From: Christiangramia salexigens
GTDB lineage: Bacteria > Bacteroidota > Bacteroidia > Flavobacteriales > Flavobacteriaceae
Reading direction: 5' to 3'
Assembly: GCF_001889005.1 (NCBI RefSeq)
Contig: NZ_CP018153.1
Span: 2,514,501-2,578,500 of the forward strand
Length of the DNA stretch: 64,000 nt
Position numbers and translations under genes: made by a program. Positions 33,718 to 42,169 of the stretch are shown piece by piece (position 1 is the first letter of the stretch; every line of letters starts with the position of its first letter). The notes under the pieces were generated by a model that had not been told where the DNA came from, ran no database searches, and saw only the letters and a program-made list of their open reading frames with translations.

Positions 33718-36142
33718 CGTCACTTTCCAGACTTTTCATTAGATCCTCGAGGTTTCTTTGCAATTGCTCAAATTCCTGTTGTTCTATATCTTCCCGGTCT
33801 TCGATCTTTTCAAGAGTGGATGTGATAGAATTAGCCTGCATTTGTCTTAGCATTGGCAACATTCTATGAGCCAGTTTGGCCATAGTTTCCCTGTCATTAT
33901 CATTATAAGCCTTCTCAAGTTGAGTTTTGCTCTTTTCTGCGCCTTCAAGAAATGCCTGTAAAATGGTTTGCATGGCTACTTCGTCATTTCCCGAAAACTC
34001 ATAAATATCACGCAGGTCATAATTTTCAGCCTTAAGTTTTGAATGTTCTGAAGCTTCTTCGGTTTTTTCGGGTTTGTTTTCCAGGTTGAATATTGTTGCG
34101 ATTGCTTTCCTAAGGCTTGCAGGTTTGTAGGGTTTTAAAAGATTATTATCGAAGCCGGCTTTTGTGTAAGCCTCTTTCTTGAGGTCCGTTCTTCCCGAAA
34201 GAGCAATGACCGGCAGATCTTTAAGTTTCTGGTCTTCTCTGATCGTTTGTATAAGTGAGAAGCCATCTTTTACCGGCATTTGAATATCGGTCAGGACCAG
34301 ATCAAAACTATCTGAATCTAATTTCTCCAACGCAATTTTTCCGTTAATTGCGGTTTCAATGCTAAAGCCCATAGATCTTGCAAGTTCCTCTGTAAGGGAT
34401 AATTGTCCCGGTTCATCGTCTACGATCAGGACTTTTTTACCTGTCATGCTGCCATCGGCTATCTGAGGTGTATCTACTGGCTTTTCCGCTTTGGCAGAGG
34501 TTGAGGCTTCTGTTTTTACAACCGGAATACGTAAGATAAATTCACTGCCTTCGCCCTGAGTACTGTTTACGCTTATATCACCTTTTAATAGTTCAGAAAG
34601 TCTTTTCGTAATTGCCAGTCCCAGTCCCGAACCCCCAAACCTTTTTTCGATACTGCTGTTTTCCTGAGAGAATTCTTCAAAAATGCTTTCCTGCATTTCT
34701 TTTGATATTCCTATCCCGGTATCCTTAACTCTGATCTCTAGAATAGCCTCATTATTAAATTGCTGTTCCAGTTCGGCCGATATGATAATGCTTCCTTTTT
34801 CGGTGAATTTCCATGCGTTGGAAATTAGGTTCGCCAGAACCTGTTTTATTCGGAAGGGATCACTTTGTACCTGAGTATTCGTTTCATCCGAAACCCTGAT
34901 TATGATCTCTACATCCTTATTTTTTTCTGCAGGAATTATATTCCCAACAGTATCTTTGATTAGCTTTTTTGGATTAAAAGGAAGTTTCTCAATCAGCATT
35001 TTTCCAGCTTCCAGTTTTGAGAGGTCCAGCAGATCATTAACCAGTCTCAGGATAAATTGAGAGGATTTTTTCACCTGAAGTAAATAATGTTTCTGTTTGT
35101 GATCCAGATTTGTTTTCTGCATAAGATCTGTATAGCCCATTACAGTAGTAAGCGGACTTCTGAGATCGTGTGTTATCGCAGCCATGAACTGTTCTCTTCT
35201 GGCCAGTAAGGACTCTGCAAAGGTTTTGGCTTCTTCTAACTCTGCGCGATAACGCTGACTTCTGGTAATATCGCGAATAATATTAATGATGAAAAACAGA
35301 ATGATCAAACCAATGGTTCCGCCGCCAAAAATTATGATATATGAAGTCTTCTGAAGCATATCCTGGAAAACTTCGGAGCGTTGTACAGAATTGATCCTTT
35401 CCTTTTGTTCGAGATTAGAAAGTAGACTCCGCAGTTGCTGGTTGAGGATCATATCATTATTAAGCAGCTCATTTTCTTTTTCATTAACCGCATTCCTAAA
35501 CTGGCGGTTAGCGATCTCCAGTTCTGTAAGGACTTTTTTAACCGAACTTACCAGGGAATCCAGCCTTTGATTGGTTAATTCCTGGGCATTATCCTCTTTG
35601 GCGTATTCCAATAATCTTATAAGCACCCGGCGCTGATGTGGCTCCAGATTCGCAAAGCGTTGTTCGTAATTTTTATCGGCAAAGGAGGCATCAACTTTTT
35701 TAAGTTCCCTAAGAACACGGGAGTAATAATTTGTATTTCGGTCGGTGTCTCTTAAGGCAACCAGTTCTTTAAGGTTCTCTGTCTTTTGTTCAAGTAGCTT
35801 GGTGAGATTGTCTGCTTCATTCTCCAGATTAATATCGCCGTAGTTTGCTTCGAGCCTTTGGAGTTTAAATTTTATGCTGTCTATTTGAGTATTATAAAGC
35901 GCAAGTTCTTCTTCACTTCCGGTTTGAATTAAACGTCTACTGGTATTTTCAGATTGATTTAAACTGGTGGTGATCTCGCTTACAAGAATAAGCTGCTGAT
36001 TATTCTCTGTATTAGACTGAGCTATCTGTGAGTAATCTATTACCTGATTGTAGATGTACCATACCGCCAAACCAGCAAGTATGGCCACAATAACGTACCC
36101 GGCTACTATCTTTACGGTAATAGATCGTCTTGAGTGAAACAT
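33707..36142 (-). CDS. Hybrid sensor histidine kinase with receiver and Hpt domains
   Basis: 811 residues. TM1 (about 10-30) and TM2 (about 275-297) bracket a helical periplasmic sensor rich in coiled-coil heptads. HisKA has His325 (THDLRSPLTTVMGYTD), and HATPase_c has NLISNAWKF and the G-boxes DTGIGIS and GSGLGLAI. The receiver has Asp at about 618 (LVLTDIQMPVKDG). The C-terminal Hpt has His at about 759 (LAHRMLP). All relay elements are present. It can pass phosphate via Hpt to a separate regulator, most simply the NtrC-type protein encoded convergently. The signal is unknown. Confidence 0.93.
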   Translation of the reverse strand: MFHSRRSITVKIVAGYVIVAILAGLAVWYIYNQVIDYSQIAQSNTENNQQLILVSEITTSLNQSENTSRRLIQTGSEEELALYNTQIDSIKFKLQRLEANYGDINLENEADNLTKLLEQKTENLKELVALRDTDRNTNYYSRVLRELKKVDASFADKNYEQRFANLEPHQRRVLIRLLEYAKEDNAQELTNQRLDSLVSSVKKVLTELEIANRQFRNAVNEKENELLNNDMILNQQLRSLLSNLEQKERINSVQRSEVFQDMLQKTSYIIIFGGGTIGLIILFFIINIIRDITRSQRYRAELEEAKTFAESLLARREQFMAAITHDLRSPLTTVMGYTDLMQKTNLDHKQKHYLLQVKKSSQFILRLVNDLLDLSKLEAGKMLIEKLPFNPKKLIKDTVGNIIPAEKNKDVEIIIRVSDETNTQVQSDPFRIKQVLANLISNAWKFTEKGSIIISAELEQQFNNEAILEIRVKDTGIGISKEMQESIFEEFSQENSSIEKRFGGSGLGLAITKRLSELLKGDISVNSTQGEGSEFILRIPVVKTEASTSAKAEKPVDTPQIADGSMTGKKVLIVDDEPGQLSLTEELARSMGFSIETAINGKIALEKLDSDSFDLVLTDIQMPVKDGFSLIQTIREDQKLKDLPVIALSGRTDLKKEAYTKAGFDNNLLKPYKPASLRKAIATIFNLENKPEKTEEASEHSKLKAENYDLRDIYEFSGNDEVAMQTILQAFLEGAEKSKTQLEKAYNDNDRETMAKLAHRMLPMLRQMQANSITSTLEKIEDREDIEQQEFEQLQRNLEDLMKSLESDAIV

Positions 36143-36197
36143 CTAAATGAAATTTATGCTAAAATTAAGCCAATTATATCAAATCCATTTAAATGTG

Positions 36198-36227
36198 TTG
36201 GAAATAAGAAAAAGCTTTTTACATTTG
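36198..36227 (+). promoter_or_regulatory. Promoter of the TPP riboswitch transcript
   Basis: TTG (36198-36200), a 19-base spacer and TACATTTG (36220-36227). This is a textbook Bacteroidota promoter placing the transcript start a few bases before the aptamer. Confidence 0.7.
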
Positions 36228-36234
36228 CGGCACA

Positions 36235-36305
36235 ATCTCAAAGGGGTGCCCGTATGGGCTGAGATCATACCCAACGAACCTGGGCAGGTAATGCTGCCAA
36301 GGGAT
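36235..36305 (+). promoter_or_regulatory. TPP (THI-box) riboswitch aptamer
   Basis: Conserved core AAAGGGGTGCC, GGCTGAGATCATACCC and GAACCTGGGCAGGTAATG, ending GCCAAGGGA. P1 can form between ATCTC (36235-36239) and GGGAT (36301-36305). It senses thiamine pyrophosphate and should switch the TonB receptor gene off when TPP is plentiful. A GCGC/GCGC hairpin (36308-36319) and a terminator follow as expression platform. Confidence 0.95.
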
Positions 36306-36330
36306 CCGCGCCAAAGCGCAGTGTATGTAC

Positions 36331-36368
36331 TCCTGATTCTGTGATAATGCAGCTTCAGGATTTTTTAT
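36331..36368 (+). terminator. Riboswitch expression-platform terminator
   Basis: TCCTGA / TCAGGA outer stem with inner CTG/CAG pairs, followed by a run of six Ts (36361-36366), 55 bases before the receptor ATG. This supports control by premature termination. Confidence 0.75.
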
Positions 36369-36422
36369 TTTAAAACTAAAACAGAAGAATAATCGCCCCT
36401 TTTATTCGTAAAATTATTACGA

Positions 36423-38804
36423 ATGAAAAATGTATTATTTTTTGCAGGTCTGTTGATTTTTGCCACACATTCCTATGCACAACAATTCCAGCTTACGGGA
36501 ACAGTAACACAAAACGGAGTTCCTGTAGAAGAGGCCTCAATTTATCTTCAGAGCACTGGAAAAGGAACCTTAACAAATTCGAACGGAAATTATAGTCTTA
36601 GTCTGGAAGCGGGAACTTATAAGCTCGTTTTTTCTTATGGGAATCAGATCATCAGGAATGTGAATCTGAGTTCAGATAAGGTACTGGATATAGATATTTC
36701 GGGGGCTCAGGAAAGTCTCGAGGAAGTGTTTTTATCTTCAGTTCGGGTTAATGCCCAGTCTCCGATCACTTATAGCAATTTAAGTAACGAAGAAATAGCC
36801 AACAGAAATCTTGGACAGGATATTCCGGTTTTGATGAGCTATATGCCTAATGTGGTTACAACTTCAGATGCGGGAGCCGGAGTTGGTTATACCGGGATTA
36901 GAGTACGTGGTAGTGACGCTACAAGGGTGAATGTGACCATTAATGGAATCCCTTACAATGATGCCGAAAGTCAGGGGACATTCTGGGTGAATCTTGGTGA
37001 TTTTGCTTCTTCTGTAGAAAATCTTCAGTTACAACGGGGAGTTGGAACTTCAACCAATGGTGCAGGAGCCTTTGGCGCCAGCCTTAATATACTTACCGAT
37101 TCCTATAAAGAAGAAGCTCAGGCTGAGATCGCAAATAGTATTGGTTCGTATAACACATTTAAACATACGGCTAAATTCAGCACAGGCCTTATTAACGATC
37201 ATTGGGAATTTGCGGGAAGAGCCTCAAAGATCAGAAGTGATGGATATATTGATCGTGCGAGCAGTGACCTTAAATCCTATTTTCTTCAGGCTACTTATGT
37301 AGATAATAATACTCTGGTTAAAGCACTAGGATTTGGAGGCAGTGAAAAAACCTATCAGGCATGGTATGGTATAGATGCTGAAACCCTACAGAATGATCGT
37401 AGATTTAATCCCGCCGGTGCATACACAAGCGAGAATGGAGAGCTGAAATTTTATGATAATCAGACCGATAATTATAAACAGGACCATTATCAGTTACTGT
37501 GGAACCAGGATTTTAAAGGGAACTGGTCTTCAAATATAGCTCTGCATTATACTTATGGCCGTGGGTATTATGAGGAATTTGAAGAAGATGCGACCCTGGC
37601 TGAGTTTGGTCTGAAGCCATTTACAGCAAATGGAGAAGAGGTTAATACTTCAGATCTTGTAGGGACAAAATGGCTTGACAATCATTTTTACGGAAGTGTT
37701 TTCAGTCTTAATTATCAGGATGCTAACTGGGATGTTAGTTTTGGAGGTGGTTGGAATAAGTATGAAGGCGATCATTTTGGAGAAGTGGTCTATACCAGAT
37801 TCGCCAGAAATAATGATCCGCTGGAGCCTTATTACTTTAACAGGGCAGAGAAAACCGATTTCAATATTTATTCAAAAGCAAATTTTGCCATCACATCCAA
37901 AATTGCTGGTTATGCAGACCTTCAGTATCGCCGCGTGACTTATGAAACTAATGGTGTTCTGGATGATGGTAACCGCTTTTTAAATGATGATAATTTCAAC
38001 TTTTTTAATCCAAAGGCCGGACTAACCTACGAAGTAGACAGTTCTAATCAACTGTATTTTTCTTATGCCCGGGCTCATAGGGAACCCAGTAGGAATGATT
38101 ATGAGAACGGTGATCCAGAGCCGGAGGAGCTCAATGATTTTGAATTAGGATGGAGGCTTAATAAACCCGCAGTTCAGATCAATACCAATATTTATTTTAT
38201 GGACTACCGTAACCAGCTTGTATTAACCGGAGGCCTTGATGATGTTGGGGCTTTTATTCGTCAAAATAGCGGGAACAGTTACAGGCTGGGATTCGAGGTG
38301 GATGCGAGAATAAGATTATCAGATAAGCTTAATCTTCAGCCTAATATTTCTCTTAGTCGAAACAAGAATGTAGATTTCATTTCAGGCTTTAACGGGGAGC
38401 TTGTGAATTACGGAGATACCGATATTTCCTATTCTCCGGAGATCGTTGCGGCTAATATGATAAGTTATTTGCCAGTGAACGGACTCGAACTGAATTTACT
38501 TTCTAAATACGTGGGAGAGCAATATATGAGTAATGTAGAGGCTGAAAATTCTAGACTGGAGAGTTATTTCGTGAATGATCTTAACCTTCAGTATACCTGG
38601 AAAAATGCTTTTGTGTTCAAGGAGGTGGTCCTTTCTGGTTTGGTGAATAATATCTTCGGAACCGAGTATGTTTCCAATGGCTATTATTACACCTATAATA
38701 TTCCTAATTCAGACTTCCCCTCTGGAGAGCAAACCTTTGATGGGGCGGGCTATTATCCGCAGGCTACAACAAACTTCCTTGCCGGACTGACTCTGAAATT
38801 TTAG
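36423..38804 (+). CDS. TonB-dependent outer-membrane receptor, probably for thiamine
   Basis: 793 residues. Signal peptide (NVLFFAGLLIFATHSYAQ), then a carboxypeptidase-regulatory-like beta domain (about 20-105, QLTGTVTQNGVPVEEASIYL). The plug domain (about 115-230) includes VGYTGIRVRGSDATRVNVTI, and a 22-strand-type barrel ends in the aromatic FLAGLTLKF. Energy comes from TonB/ExbBD in the inner membrane. Substrate is assigned from the TPP riboswitch in the leader: thiamine or a precursor. It is a single-gene transcript here; the probable inner-membrane carrier is 8 kb upstream. Confidence 0.93.
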   Translation: MKNVLFFAGLLIFATHSYAQQFQLTGTVTQNGVPVEEASIYLQSTGKGTLTNSNGNYSLSLEAGTYKLVFSYGNQIIRNVNLSSDKVLDIDISGAQESLEEVFLSSVRVNAQSPITYSNLSNEEIANRNLGQDIPVLMSYMPNVVTTSDAGAGVGYTGIRVRGSDATRVNVTINGIPYNDAESQGTFWVNLGDFASSVENLQLQRGVGTSTNGAGAFGASLNILTDSYKEEAQAEIANSIGSYNTFKHTAKFSTGLINDHWEFAGRASKIRSDGYIDRASSDLKSYFLQATYVDNNTLVKALGFGGSEKTYQAWYGIDAETLQNDRRFNPAGAYTSENGELKFYDNQTDNYKQDHYQLLWNQDFKGNWSSNIALHYTYGRGYYEEFEEDATLAEFGLKPFTANGEEVNTSDLVGTKWLDNHFYGSVFSLNYQDANWDVSFGGGWNKYEGDHFGEVVYTRFARNNDPLEPYYFNRAEKTDFNIYSKANFAITSKIAGYADLQYRRVTYETNGVLDDGNRFLNDDNFNFFNPKAGLTYEVDSSNQLYFSYARAHREPSRNDYENGDPEPEELNDFELGWRLNKPAVQINTNIYFMDYRNQLVLTGGLDDVGAFIRQNSGNSYRLGFEVDARIRLSDKLNLQPNISLSRNKNVDFISGFNGELVNYGDTDISYSPEIVAANMISYLPVNGLELNLLSKYVGEQYMSNVEAENSRLESYFVNDLNLQYTWKNAFVFKEVVLSGLVNNIFGTEYVSNGYYYTYNIPNSDFPSGEQTFDGAGYYPQATTNFLAGLTLKF

Positions 38805-38849
38805 ATAAAGAATTTCCTTCCTGGTGGGATACTGCCAGGAATGGAGATC

Positions 38850-39278
38850 TTAATTCCAGACCTCTATGATATTCCCCGATCGTCTAATGCGATAGGGTTT
38901 TAATGTATACTGCCCTTCACCGTTGGATAACTCGCCGGTGATGATATTGTATGAATTGTCATCACAATCACAGCTTGCAATAACGCCATTCACCCTCATA
39001 GCAGAGCAGTTACTTGGTGGATGATTGGGATCGCTTAGTTCAAAAGCGACATACTGAGAATTATTGATATTGTATATCACAATGCCTCTCACGCCATAAT
39101 TATAGGTAACATAGGAGTTTCCGGCGAACTGAAGATTGTTGTATTCCGGTAAGCTCAGATTGAGCTGCAATCGAAAATTCAGATTTGGAAGGTTAGGGTT
39201 ATTCTGGAAATTATCATCACTTCCCGAGCAAGCTACGATGCTAATAAATAACAGACTTATAAAGAGAATTCTTTTCAT
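38850..39278 (-). CDS. Rieske-fold-like lipoprotein lacking the cluster histidines
   Basis: 142 residues from ATG 39278 (MKRILFISLLFISIVACSG, a lipobox). A longer frame start 45 bases upstream is less likely because it would disrupt the signal peptide. The rest follows the small Rieske lipoprotein pattern: YNYGVRGIVIYNINNSQYVA, then NCSAMRVNGV and CDCDDNSYNIITGELSNGEG. In active Rieske proteins these are CxH and CxxH; here Ala and Asp stand in for the two His, so a 2Fe-2S cluster is unlikely. Divergent from greA. Confidence 0.7.
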   Translation of the reverse strand: MKRILFISLLFISIVACSGSDDNFQNNPNLPNLNFRLQLNLSLPEYNNLQFAGNSYVTYNYGVRGIVIYNINNSQYVAFELSDPNHPPSNCSAMRVNGVIASCDCDDNSYNIITGELSNGEGQYTLKPYRIRRSGNIIEVWN

Positions 39279-39309
39279 GGATTTTTGTCTAACAGCGAAA
39301 ATAATATAA

Positions 39310-39340
39310 TTGTTCTTAATCATTAAATTTCTTACATTTG
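39310..39340 (+). promoter_or_regulatory. greA promoter
   Basis: TTG (39310-39312), a 20-base spacer and TACATTTG (39333-39340), followed by a leader of about 185 bases. Confidence 0.6.
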
Positions 39341-39346
39341 TTAAAG

Positions 39347-39450
39347 AAATCCCGTTTTAAATGGGATTTTTTCTATTAATGGTGCAATAGTTTATCCCGG
39401 AAGTAAACTTTAAAAGAGCCGGGTTGAATCCCGTATCCCGGGATTTTATT
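39347..39450 (+). ncRNA. Structured greA leader or small RNA with terminator-like hairpins
   Basis: Three hairpins start right after the promoter. H1 is AAATCCC/GGGATTT (39347-39369) followed by Ts. H2 is CCCGG/CCGGG (39396-39423). H3 is AATCCCG/CGGGATT (39427-39445) followed by TTTATT. H1 and H3 look like intrinsic terminators although greA starts only at 39533. The region could be an attenuator leader or a separate RNA of about 100 bases. Confidence 0.45.
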
Positions 39451-39532
39451 TATTACTAAATCATTAGGAGTTGTTTTTTTCGGTTAAACGGGATCCTTCC
39501 TGCATGCCGTTGATTACTAAAACGAGAAAGTT

Positions 39533-40009
39533 ATGAGCAAAGTATCTTATTACACCCCGGAAGGGTTGAAAAAGCTTAGAGATGAACTGAATCATCTTAA
39601 GGATGTAGAGAGACCAAAAGCTTCTCAAGCCATAGCAGAAGCAAGAGATAAAGGGGATCTTAGTGAGAATGCCGAATATGATGCGGCCAAGGAAGCCCAG
39701 GGTTTGCTGGAAATGAAAATTTCCAAAATGGAAGAGGTTGTGGCAAATGCAAGAGTTATTGATGAATCTCAGCTGGATACCTCCAAAGTATTGATACATT
39801 CCCATGTTAAGATAAAGAATCAAACTAATGGGGCAGAAATGGAATATAAGTTGGTAGCCCAAAGTGAAGCCGATCTTAAATCGGGGAAGATTTCTGTAGA
39901 TTCCCCTATCGGTAAAGGATTACTTGGTAAAAAGGTAGGCGAATCGGCCGAGATTGAAGTTCCTAATGGAACTGTAAAGTTTGAAATCAAAGAGATCTGG
40001 AGAGATTAA
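39533..40009 (+). CDS. greA: Transcription elongation factor GreA
   Basis: 158 residues, standard length. The N-terminal coiled coil carries the acidic tip (AEARDKGDLSENAEYDAAKE, about 36-55) that enters the RNA polymerase secondary channel. The C-terminal FKBP-like domain ends in EVPNGTVKFEIKEIWRD. It rescues backtracked RNA polymerase by stimulating transcript cleavage. It has a well-formed promoter, a long structured leader and its own terminator, so it is a single-gene unit before the HIT gene. Confidence 0.96.
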   Translation: MSKVSYYTPEGLKKLRDELNHLKDVERPKASQAIAEARDKGDLSENAEYDAAKEAQGLLEMKISKMEEVVANARVIDESQLDTSKVLIHSHVKIKNQTNGAEMEYKLVAQSEADLKSGKISVDSPIGKGLLGKKVGESAEIEVPNGTVKFEIKEIWRD

Positions 40010-40031
40010 GTTCCATCAAATTATAAAAATT

Positions 40032-40084
40032 AATCCTTTTCTAACACCGCTTATTTCGGTTTTAAGAAAAGGATTCTTTATTTT
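40032..40084 (+). terminator. greA terminator
   Basis: AATCCTTTTCT / AGAAAAGGATT stem with an inner CCG/CGG hairpin, followed by CTTTATTTTT. Confidence 0.8.
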
Positions 40085-40104
40085 TAGACAAAAGCAATTA
40101 TAGT

Positions 40105-40500
40105 ATGTCAACATTATTCACAAAGATCGTAAGAGGAGAAGTGCCAGCATATAAAGTGGCAGAAAACAGTCAGTTTTTGGCTTTTCTGGATATTAATCCT
40201 AATGCTAAAGGCCATGTGCTTTGTATTCCTAAGAAAGAAGTGGATAAGTTATGGGATCTTGAAGAAGATGTTTATCAGGAATTAATGCGTTTTGTAAGAG
40301 CGGTATCTACAGCCTTAGAGAAAACGGTTCCTTGTAAACGTGTTGGAATGGCGGTAGTTGGCCTGGAGGTGCCTCATGCTCATGTTCACCTTATCCCTCT
40401 TAATAATATGAAGGAGATGGATTTTTCCAATAGTGTGGATATGAGTAAGGAAGAATTTGAGGAGCTGGCCGCTGCGATAAATGCAAATGTTGAGCTGTGA
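40105..40500 (+). CDS. HIT-family nucleotide hydrolase/transferase
   Basis: 131 residues. The histidine triad reads PHAHVHLIPL (His-x-His-x-His) near residue 95, with the N-terminal TKIVRGEVPAYKVAE typical of the Hint branch. Hint proteins hydrolyse purine nucleoside phosphoramidates. Its stop overlaps the GTG start of the thioesterase gene (GTGA), so the two are translated from one mRNA. Confidence 0.92.
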   Translation: MSTLFTKIVRGEVPAYKVAENSQFLAFLDINPNAKGHVLCIPKKEVDKLWDLEEDVYQELMRFVRAVSTALEKTVPCKRVGMAVVGLEVPHAHVHLIPLNNMKEMDFSNSVDMSKEEFEELAAAINANVEL

Positions 40501-40910
40501 GCGGATCTATAGATTTCAAATTAAGCCTTGAGATCCGAATAGACTGGAGTGACCTGGATATGTATGAACATGTGAATAATATATCCATTATGCAATACCT
40601 GCAGAGTGGTCGCGTAAACTTCTGGGAGGCTACGGGAATCCATGAGTATTATAAAAAAGCCAATATCAGTACGATGCTGGTTTCTTCCAAATGTGACTTT
40701 AAGAAAGCTTTATCTTATCCGGGTACAGCCGTAGTGAAATCTGCAACCGATTTTATAGGAAATTCCAGTTTTGGCCTTGCGCATAATATCTTTAATGATC
40801 ATGGTGAATTGTGTGCAGATAGTCGTGACGTAGTGGTTTGGTATGATTTTAATGATAAAAAGACCAGACCTATTCCCGAATGGTTAAGGGATAAACTAAA
40901 TGAACATTAA
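40497..40910 (+). CDS. Hotdog-fold acyl-CoA thioesterase
   Basis: 137 residues, GTG start coupled to the HIT gene. RIDWSDLDMYEHVNNISIMQYL is the 4-hydroxybenzoyl-CoA thioesterase-like signature (Asp-x-Asp-x-x-x-His-Val-Asn), quoted here around IDWSDLDMYEHVNN. It probably hydrolyses an acyl-CoA or acyl-ACP in the cytoplasm; the chain is unknown. Its last four bases overlap the end of the convergent histidine kinase gene. Confidence 0.88.
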   Translation: MSGSIDFKLSLEIRIDWSDLDMYEHVNNISIMQYLQSGRVNFWEATGIHEYYKKANISTMLVSSKCDFKKALSYPGTAVVKSATDFIGNSSFGLAHNIFNDHGELCADSRDVVVWYDFNDKKTRPIPEWLRDKLNEH

Positions 40911-42055
40911 GACTTTTTAAGGCTTATTTGAAATGTAGAGCCTTTTCCGATCTCACTTTTAGCGACTTTTATTTTTCCGCGGTGATATTCCTCAATGATT
41001 CTTTTTGCCAGAGATAATCCCAGTCCCCAACCACGCTTTTTTGTAGTTTCCCCTGGTTCGAATATCAACCTGAACTTATTTTTATCTATTCCTTTTCCGG
41101 TATCGGTGATATAAATATGGGCCTGCTTAAGATCATGCTTTATCTCAACGCTAAGAGCGCCTTTTCCCCGCATGGCATCGATAGCATTCTTAACAAGGTT
41201 TTCTATGGTCCAGCTGTAAAGCTGTTCGTTCAGCATCACATTTATGGGTTGTTTTGGTGTTTTAATGCTGAAATCAATAAGATCTGAACTTCGTGTTTTC
41301 AGGTATTCATAACTTTCTCTGGTAGCCTCTACAATATCGGTTTCTTTTAGATTTGGAGAAGATCCAATCTTAGAGAATCTTTCGGTGATCGTTTTAAGCC
41401 GGTCTATATCCTTCTCCATTTCAATAACATATGAAGGATTTATATTTTCAGATTTTAAAAGTTCTGTCCAGCCAATAAGAGAGCTAAGTGGGGTGCCTAT
41501 CTGGTGAGCGGTTTCCTTTGCCATTCCTGCCCATAATTTATTCTGCTCGCTGCTTTTCGTAGTCGTATAGAAAAAATATACCACGCCTATGAATAAAAAA
41601 CCTATCAGGGTTAATCCGATGGGATAATATTTGAGTTTTGTAAGTGCCGGAGAGTTGCCGTAGTATATGTACTGTATCTGTCCGTCTCCAAGATCCAGTA
41701 TTATGGGGTCATTTTCATCCTTGATATCTTCCAGATATTCCCGGGTTCGCTCCTCATCGTCCAGAATAAGCGGGTCTATATTGGTAGTGTAGGCAACCTC
41801 CCCGAATTCATTGGTATGTATAATTGGGATAGTCGTGTTATTGTTAAGGATCTCCAGGATCAGGTCCAGATCGGCATCTTCCGGGGCATTGCTCAATTCT
41901 TCCTGAGCCTTGGCCCAGATATTCATTTTGGCCCGTTCGTCTTCTTTTAGACGCTGAAAAAAGATACTGGTGTTCCAGAGCACCAGTACAATTACGACCA
42001 GGCAGGAGATAATGATAAACCAGCGATTAAAGCTGCGTTCGTCGGGTATACTCAT
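40907..42055 (-). CDS. Membrane sensor histidine kinase
   Basis: 382 residues. TM1 (about 13-33) and TM2 (about 146-164) enclose an extracytoplasmic sensor with no recognised fold. HisKA-like region with His184 (AKETAHQIGTPLSSLIGW) and HATPase_c with VENAxx-like NLVKNAIDAM, DTGKGID and GWGLGLSLAKRI. The protein has no receiver. No response-regulator gene adjoins it, so the partner is orphan within this window. Divergent from the flavin reductase-like gene. Confidence 0.92.
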   Translation of the reverse strand: MSIPDERSFNRWFIIISCLVVIVLVLWNTSIFFQRLKEDERAKMNIWAKAQEELSNAPEDADLDLILEILNNNTTIPIIHTNEFGEVAYTTNIDPLILDDEERTREYLEDIKDENDPIILDLGDGQIQYIYYGNSPALTKLKYYPIGLTLIGFLFIGVVYFFYTTTKSSEQNKLWAGMAKETAHQIGTPLSSLIGWTELLKSENINPSYVIEMEKDIDRLKTITERFSKIGSSPNLKETDIVEATRESYEYLKTRSSDLIDFSIKTPKQPINVMLNEQLYSWTIENLVKNAIDAMRGKGALSVEIKHDLKQAHIYITDTGKGIDKNKFRLIFEPGETTKKRGWGLGLSLAKRIIEEYHRGKIKVAKSEIGKGSTFQISLKKS

Positions 42056-42147
42056 CTATTACTAAAGGCTTTTAATAAAAATAAATATAAGCGTTTTAAA
42101 ACTATTTTTATTGTTGGGCATTGCTTTTCATTCGTATCTCGATTCTT

Positions 42148-42155
42148 TATCTTTG
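42148..42155 (+). promoter_or_regulatory. -7 element for the flavin reductase-like operon
   Basis: TATCTTTG, 14 bases before the ATG, so the mRNA leader would be very short. The nearest TTG (42121-42123) is 24 bases away, longer than ideal. Confidence 0.35.
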
Positions 42156-42169
42156 GCAAAAATTCGACT

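Noticed and set aside
38818..38841. TTCCTGG/CCAGGAA hairpin after the TonB receptor gene
   Set aside because: There is no T-tract on either side, so it was not called a terminator.
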